A DNA stretch of 12,026 nucleotides from Temnopleurus reevesii (Eukaryota > Echinodermata > Echinoidea > Temnopleuroida > Temnopleuridae), in contig BQKZ01008274.1 of the NCBI GenBank assembly GCA_036244855.1, positions 13,543 to 25,568 of the forward strand, read 5' to 3'. Positions 8,511 to 12,026 of this stretch are shown one piece after another; position 1 is the stretch's first letter, and the number at the start of each line of letters is the position of its first letter. The notes below the pieces were generated by a model that was given only the letters and a program-made list of their open reading frames with translations, made no database searches and was not told where the DNA came from. The position numbers were made by a program, and so were the translations under genes.

Positions 8511-8841
8511 GAAGGGTGTAAACTTTCAATATTGTTATAAGCTAAAATACTTGCAGCATTGGTATTATTTGGGCTTACAGCCGTGAATTCACTCATATTT
8601 TCACTCATATAGAATTCCCAAAATACTTGCAGCATTGGTATTATTTGGGCTTACANGAAGGGTGTAAACTTTCAATATTGTTATAAGCTAAAATACTTGC
8701 AGCATTGGTATTATTTGGGCTTACAGCCGTGAATTCACTCATATTTTCACTCATATAGAATTCCCAAAATACTTGCAGCATTGGTATTATTTGGGCTTAC
8801 ATCCATGAATTCACTCACATTTTCACTCATATAGAATTCCC
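8511..8841 (+). repeat. Tandem repeat containing an exact 145-bp duplication around one N
   Basis: Bases 8511-8655 recur exactly at 8657-8801, separated by the only ambiguous base in the window (N at 8656). Within each copy a 76-bp unit begins AAAATACTTGCAGCATTGG; unit starts fall at 8544, 8620, 8690 and 8766. The complete units 8544-8619 and 8690-8765 are identical; the last (8766-8841) differs from them at only three places (GCCGTG to TCCATG, and CATATT to CACATT). If one 145-bp copy and the N are removed, a simple two-unit tandem duplication remains with unique flanks. That suggests an assembly join rather than four genuine units. Confidence 0.93.
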
Positions 8842-9057
8842 ATCTAGAGGAATGTACACAGATCTTTCAAAACAGAATATTACAACTCGCTAATGGTATC
8901 AACAGGTCTGAATTCCTTAAAATAATGTACTGTACACATAAATATGGGCTAATCTAAAGTGTGGATAATAATCAGGATTTATTTTTACTGTATGTAGGGA
9001 AGTTTGGATAAGCTTCAGTAGCAATGATTTCTTCATACGTAAAATTAATATCAGACG
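8842..9057. other. Short AT-rich spacer
   Basis: I see no feature here. Minus-strand open frames that cross into 9058-9115 are leucine- and lysine-rich by composition and unfamiliar. Confidence 0.5.
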
Positions 9058-9115
9058 CAGGGATTTCAATTTAAGGAGAGTGAGAGCGATTGCTCTCCTA
9101 AGGCTCTCCTTCAAT
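9058..9115 (+). mobile_element. Single DNA-transposon end resembling the 3858-4090 element
   Basis: The sequence starts CAGGGATTTCAATTTAAGG and is followed by a perfect 6-bp hairpin GAGAGC-GATT-GCTCTC (9082-9097), then AAGGCTCTCC. The layout matches the ends of the 233-bp element at 3858-4090: a CAGGGNT terminus, a TTTAA-containing spacer, then a GGAG-type subterminal hairpin. No matching right terminus was found downstream, so it is a solo end, a truncated copy, or a chance resemblance. Confidence 0.4.
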
Positions 9116-9301
9116 GTTTTTGTGGGAGCGATTAATAGACCCCCTTATATAAACTCAAATAGTACTACATGAAGACCCAATTTAGCTAGCCAGGCTTGTG
9201 GAGCCATGGGCTGGATGGCGTAGACATAGAAGTATGTTCATGGGCCATCATTACATGCACTGTCTAGTTGTGATGGAGACCGATTTGCGTGCTCTTGTAT
9301 A

Positions 9302-9345
9302 CAGTGGAACTCCTGGAAATAAGGCCACCAAATTTTGTTTGGATG
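9302..9345 (+). mobile_element. Possible pogo/Tigger-like terminal repeat fragment
   Basis: CAGTGGAACTCCTGG follows a TA dinucleotide (9300-9301) and is trailed by AAATAAGGCCACC. The general form TA-CAGTGGAAC is common at the termini of pogo/Tigger-type elements, from general knowledge. I found no inverted partner in the window, so this is a weak single-end call. Confidence 0.3.
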
Positions 9346-10663
9346 CCATCAAATGCTATTTATTTAAAGCATCAGTCGGTTGAAAAAAAGAAATAATGTT
9401 TTTAAATTCTACAATTCACACATTCCTGAAGAAAATAGGACATGTATGTAAAAGAGTGGAAAACTACAGATGACATTTCAGGTTATTTTTCATGTATGAA
9501 TATTTACAATTTTGCTGTGATTTTTCAATTTGAGTGAAAAGTTGAAAAAAAGAAAGAAAATAGTTTGGGTTGGCAATTTCCAGGGGGGTTGGTCGTTTGG
9601 GGGCATGCAGACAATCTTTTGGGAGCCTTAATTTAAAAGGGCCAAATTTCTTCTCTGGGTCTTTCTAGTTGGAAAGAAAGATTGTGTTCTTTGAACTATT
9701 GACAAGAACAAAATCACAAAAGACTAGGCTGCAGAGGAACAGATTTGATTGGTGAAGGGTGAAGAAATGAAAGTGTTAGGTCATATTTACTGGTGAATAA
9801 AAGGTAGCACTTTCGGGAGCGAGGAGTAGGCAGTCAATGTGCCTGGTGTTTTTCCAAGGGGGAAGAATTTATGCTTTTAAATATCATTATGTTTCCTCAA
9901 CTGGTAAATTTTGAGAAATTCTTTGAAAATATAAAATAATTTGATCTAACAAAGAGTAAATTTGTGCCAACTGTGCAAAGTTTTCTTGGTCGATTCTGGT
10001 TGCAGAAATCATCATTGACACCCTCCAGCATCGTTCCATTGGTTTGTACACAAATGGATACAGCGCGTGGAATGCCCTTTTCCTAGTTTGCCAAAAAATG
10101 ACATTAGAAATTATATACAGGGTCTTTAGATATCATGAAAATTGTTATAACCTGGTCATGTTGTGTTTTTTTATCCTCACACACCACAGTCACGCTTTCT
10201 GCTCAATCCACCGAAAGCCAATCATCAATAAATGGTCTGATCACAAAGAAAAATGTCTATGGCCAAGAAATCTTGTTTTTTTTGCCACACACATCTAGCC
10301 ATAAAATTTGTCTCATTTGAATCTCCAGGGGACCCAACAAATTGAGGATACGATACATAGATCTTTTCCATAGGCTTTTAGAAAAGATTTTAAGTGAACA
10401 TTTTAAAAAGTGCATGTGTGATCTTTACTACACAATTCTTCTTTGTGCTGATGAAGGGCAATCTTACATGTACATATCGTATAATGTGCAAAAAAAAAAA
10501 TTCAGGGCCGCATTCCAAATTGCGGCCAAAGTACATAGCCTGTAAACAGTTTTTTATTGTAAAAAAATCAATGTTAATCGAGTTTAGAATGCTGGGCTTA
10601 ATTGCAGAATACCCCACCACACAGTTAAGCCTATCAGAGTAGACTACATAAATGTATGGTGCT
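9346..10663. other. AT-rich non-coding stretch
   Basis: About 1.3 kb with no supported gene. It contains an A11 run ending at 10500 and a small perfect hairpin GGCCGCA ... TGCGGCC (10506-10512 with 10521-10527). Open frames of 60 to 92 codons around 10044-10668 overlap on both strands and lack motifs. The phrase TTGAAAAAAAGAAA occurs twice (9379 and 9542), which is low-complexity. Confidence 0.5.
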
Positions 10664-11047
10664 GTCACATTAATACGCCCATCATATTAATTCGTACATA
10701 TATCATCTACAAAATCAATGAAATATTACAAATCTGACATCACCATCGTCAAGAGGGATGTTTATTTGCCTAAATTGGAAATTTTCTCAACAAATGGATG
10801 AAAAACAATGAAAATATTGCCAAAAGATCTGCAGATTTGCCTATATTTGCAGAAAAACACGGGTCTTGAGACACTGATCTCAATCCTTCCAATTTTGGAA
10901 CAGAAATCATCAAATTTGTAAGTTAGTAGTCATCCTATTTGATTCCTTGATATTTTGTGGTCAAATTACTGTAAATTTTACATCTTAGATGAAAGCGATT
11001 TTACGGTAAATATTGTGCAAAACGGGGTCTACGAATTAATATGACAC
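10664..11047. repeat. Inverted-repeat segment with ATTAATTCGTA motif, possible MITE
   Basis: TCATATTAATTCGTA at 10682-10696 is repeated in reverse as TACGAATTAATATGA at 11030-11044, 15 of 15 bases. A related word GTCACATTAATACG lies just outside on the left (10664-10677), and GTCACATTAATTCGTA recurs at 11294-11309. The interior is AT-rich and non-coding. The two inverted copies could be the termini of a 363-bp non-autonomous element (10682-11044), with CA on both outer sides as a possible 2-bp duplication. The alternative is a repeat motif scattered by other means. Confidence 0.55.
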
Positions 11048-11255
11048 AGTTTGTTGACAATTTTCGCCATTTTCCAGGGTGGATCGATACGATCGTTTCG
11101 TCAATCAAATTTTGATATCACGATATATCTGTGATTCTTTCATGAATTAGTTTTATTTTTAGAAATACTTGAAGCCTAAAATATCTAGTTTCATTTCATG
11201 CCAAGATTTTAGAAAATAATTTTGTATTTTGAGAGATATATTTTGCTATAAAGGC

Positions 11256-11338
11256 CACAATCTAAAAATGCTCTAGAAAAACTGTATGATGGGGTCACAT
11301 TAATTCGTATACTTTTTCTAGAGCATTTTTGGATCGTG
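11256..11338. repeat. Hairpin with 26-bp arms and 31-base loop
   Basis: The left arm 11256-11281 (containing AAAAATGCTCTAGAAAAA) and right arm 11313-11338 are reverse complements at 24 of 26 positions. As plus-strand RNA one of the two mismatches would be a G-U pair. The loop contains GTCACATTAATTCGTATAC, the motif seen at 10682 and 11030. It is probably part of a palindromic repeat; a small-RNA precursor is possible but unsupported. Confidence 0.82.
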
Positions 11339-11450
11339 ATTTAATTTTTTTGAAACATCTTAGAAAGTCTTGTAATTTCCGAAAGTATTGTGTGATGACA
11401 AATCAATACAACCTGCATCCCACAGATCTAGACGACACAGATCCCACTTA

Positions 11451-11594
11451 ATAGCGTACTGGTCCCCAGGTGCCCGGGAGAGTTCGGGCATCTAGCGTGA
11501 TACCACCTCGGTCACTGCCCGTGATCGAGACCCCCACCACAGTGTTACTCTCCACAATTTTCCAAGAATTCAATACTTTTTCAAATGATAAACA
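11451..11594 (-). other. GC/CpG-richer segment with an open minus-strand frame
   Basis: Compared with the rest of the window, 11451-11530 is rich in G, C and CpG. On the minus strand 48 codons are open between TGA (11595-11597) and TAA (11448-11450). The residues include NTVVGVSITGSDRGG and LPGTWGPVRY; no family is recognised and there is no ATG. Small inverted repeats (TGCCCG/CGGGCA, 11472-11491) occur on the same segment. It could be part of a CpG-island-like promoter region, an exon, or a repeat. No good acceptor precedes it. Confidence 0.35.
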
Positions 11595-11654
11595 TCACAT
11601 TTTAACGTATCATGCTTCTCTAGCTACTTTCTTAATAACTGCAAAGTTTCTCAC

Positions 11655-11699
11655 CTTCCCAACAGCAGAGTAGCTACATCCGAAATCCGTAGTTGACAT
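11655..11699 (-). CDS. Candidate first coding exon of a leftward gene (15 codons)
   Basis: The minus strand carries ATG (complement of 11697-11699) with A at -3, followed by 15 open codons reading MSTTDFGCSYSAVGK. It ends exactly at AAG|GTGAGAAA, a good splice donor, in phase 0. The frame is open for 13 codons upstream before a TAA, with no earlier ATG, so this would be the start. CCAAT motifs lie 79-165 bases upstream in the minus direction, a normal promoter distance. I do not recognise the peptide and 15 residues are too few for a domain. The plus strand at the same place reads as an acceptor (TTTCTCACCTTCCCAACAG), but all frames beyond it stop soon, so the minus reading is preferred. If real, its intron would extend left through most of this window. 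Confidence 0.4.
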
Positions 11700-11777
11700 T
11701 ATTCCGCAGATTCTCGATATACAGCTAAGTCCCGTACCTTACACCAGGGAGTTAGCTTCCCGTAACTCAGTGGCCAT

Positions 11778-11861
11778 ATTGGTTGATAACCGTATGCAAC
11801 CCAATATACCGCGTGCTCCAATTGGCTGTAGCATTCACAACAGAGCACACGATTGGCCAAT
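11778..11861. promoter_or_regulatory. CCAAT-box cluster, likely promoter (possibly bidirectional)
   Basis: There are six CCAAT pentamers in 84 bp: on the plus strand at 11801, 11818 and 11857, and on the minus strand (ATTGG) at 11778, 11821 and 11852. Two are paired back-to-back (CCAATTGG and ATTGGCCAAT). NF-Y binds CCAAT boxes and usually acts 60-100 bases upstream of transcription start. Both orientations are present, so it could drive the leftward exon at 11699 and/or a gene beyond the right edge. No TATA box is evident near the proposed start. Confidence 0.5.
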
Positions 11862-12026
11862 TGTTTTTGCACCTGTTAATTGTTTTATAATTGTTTAATA
11901 GTCTTCAAGTTTGAGTCGAGATTTGTGAAGCGTTACAAGGTAAAGTCCCAAGGGTACAACCAGGGCCTGGGGTGTGGCGGAGGGGTCGGGCGCCCCCGTA
12001 ATAATGTAAAAACTCGTGAAAATTGA
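11862..12026. other. Right-edge sequence with a GC-rich patch
   Basis: An AT-rich run is followed at about 11965-11998 by a GC-rich patch containing GGGTCGGGCGCCCCCG, with the palindrome GGGCGCCC. No open frame is supported. It could be promoter-proximal sequence of a rightward gene or the edge of another repeat. Confidence 0.4.

Noticed and set aside
8511..8841. CRISPR-like array of repeats
   Set aside because: The units are contiguous 76-bp tandem repeats without unique spacers, in a eukaryotic context, and complicated by the N join.
9198..9383. Plus-strand open frame of 61 codons with W, G and H residues
   Set aside because: It contains the transposon-end-like CAGTGGAAC sequence and has no domain or splice support.
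10506..10527. GGCCGCA...TGCGGCC hairpin as a terminator or transposon end
   Set aside because: A 7-bp stem is too short to support a function, and the loosely similar sequence near 10590-10617 does not align well enough to define an element.
10390..10668. Overlapping open frames of 92 codons (minus) and 82 codons (plus)
   Set aside because: Opposite-strand overlap, an A11 run coding Phe or Lys repeats, and absence of motifs suggest chance.

Overview
The window looks like intergenic or intronic DNA from the nuclear genome of a marine invertebrate. An echinoderm is my best guess; I cannot fix the species. Reasons: it is AT-rich, has no dense ORFs, carries simple repeats, holds one complete tRNA-derived SINE ending in (ATT)n plus two older relatives, and is crowded with short non-autonomous inverted-repeat transposons. 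No bacterial operon structure, rRNA, functional tRNA or CRISPR is visible. No open frame longer than about 110 codons exists and none resembles a protein family I recognise.

Layout. 1-64 is a pyrimidine microsatellite. 65-1690 is mostly unremarkable, apart from a possible minus-strand exon at 1043-1165 that ends in a consensus splice donor. 1694-4090 is a transposon graveyard of five separate elements: a 182-bp inverted-repeat element with a 7-bp target duplication, a reversed SINE, a 316-bp inverted-repeat element, a 427-bp element flanked by TTAA, and a 233-bp element flanked by GGTTAAC. 4891-5032 is a decayed SINE relative. 5033-7718 has little beyond a C/AC microsatellite. 7719-8052 is a near-complete SINE with recognisable Pol III A and B boxes. 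8511-8841 is a 76-bp tandem repeat interrupted by a single N at 8656; the 145 bases on its left recur exactly on its right, which points to a mis-joined assembly. 9058-9115 and 9302-9345 look like single ends of DNA transposons. 10664-11338 contains a recurring ATTAATTCGTA motif and a strong hairpin.

The right end is different: it is richer in GC and CpG, has six CCAAT pentamers within 84 bp (11778-11861), and just left of these a minus-strand ATG opens a 15-codon frame ending exactly at a good splice donor (11655-11699). The most economical reading is that this is the promoter and first coding exon of a gene transcribed leftwards, so that most of the window would be its intron(s). The 1043-1165 exon could belong to the same gene. 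This is inference and needs transcript evidence.

I found no new multi-gene system. The points most worth checking are the suspected assembly duplication, the putative promoter and exon pair, and the transposon families with clear target-site duplications.
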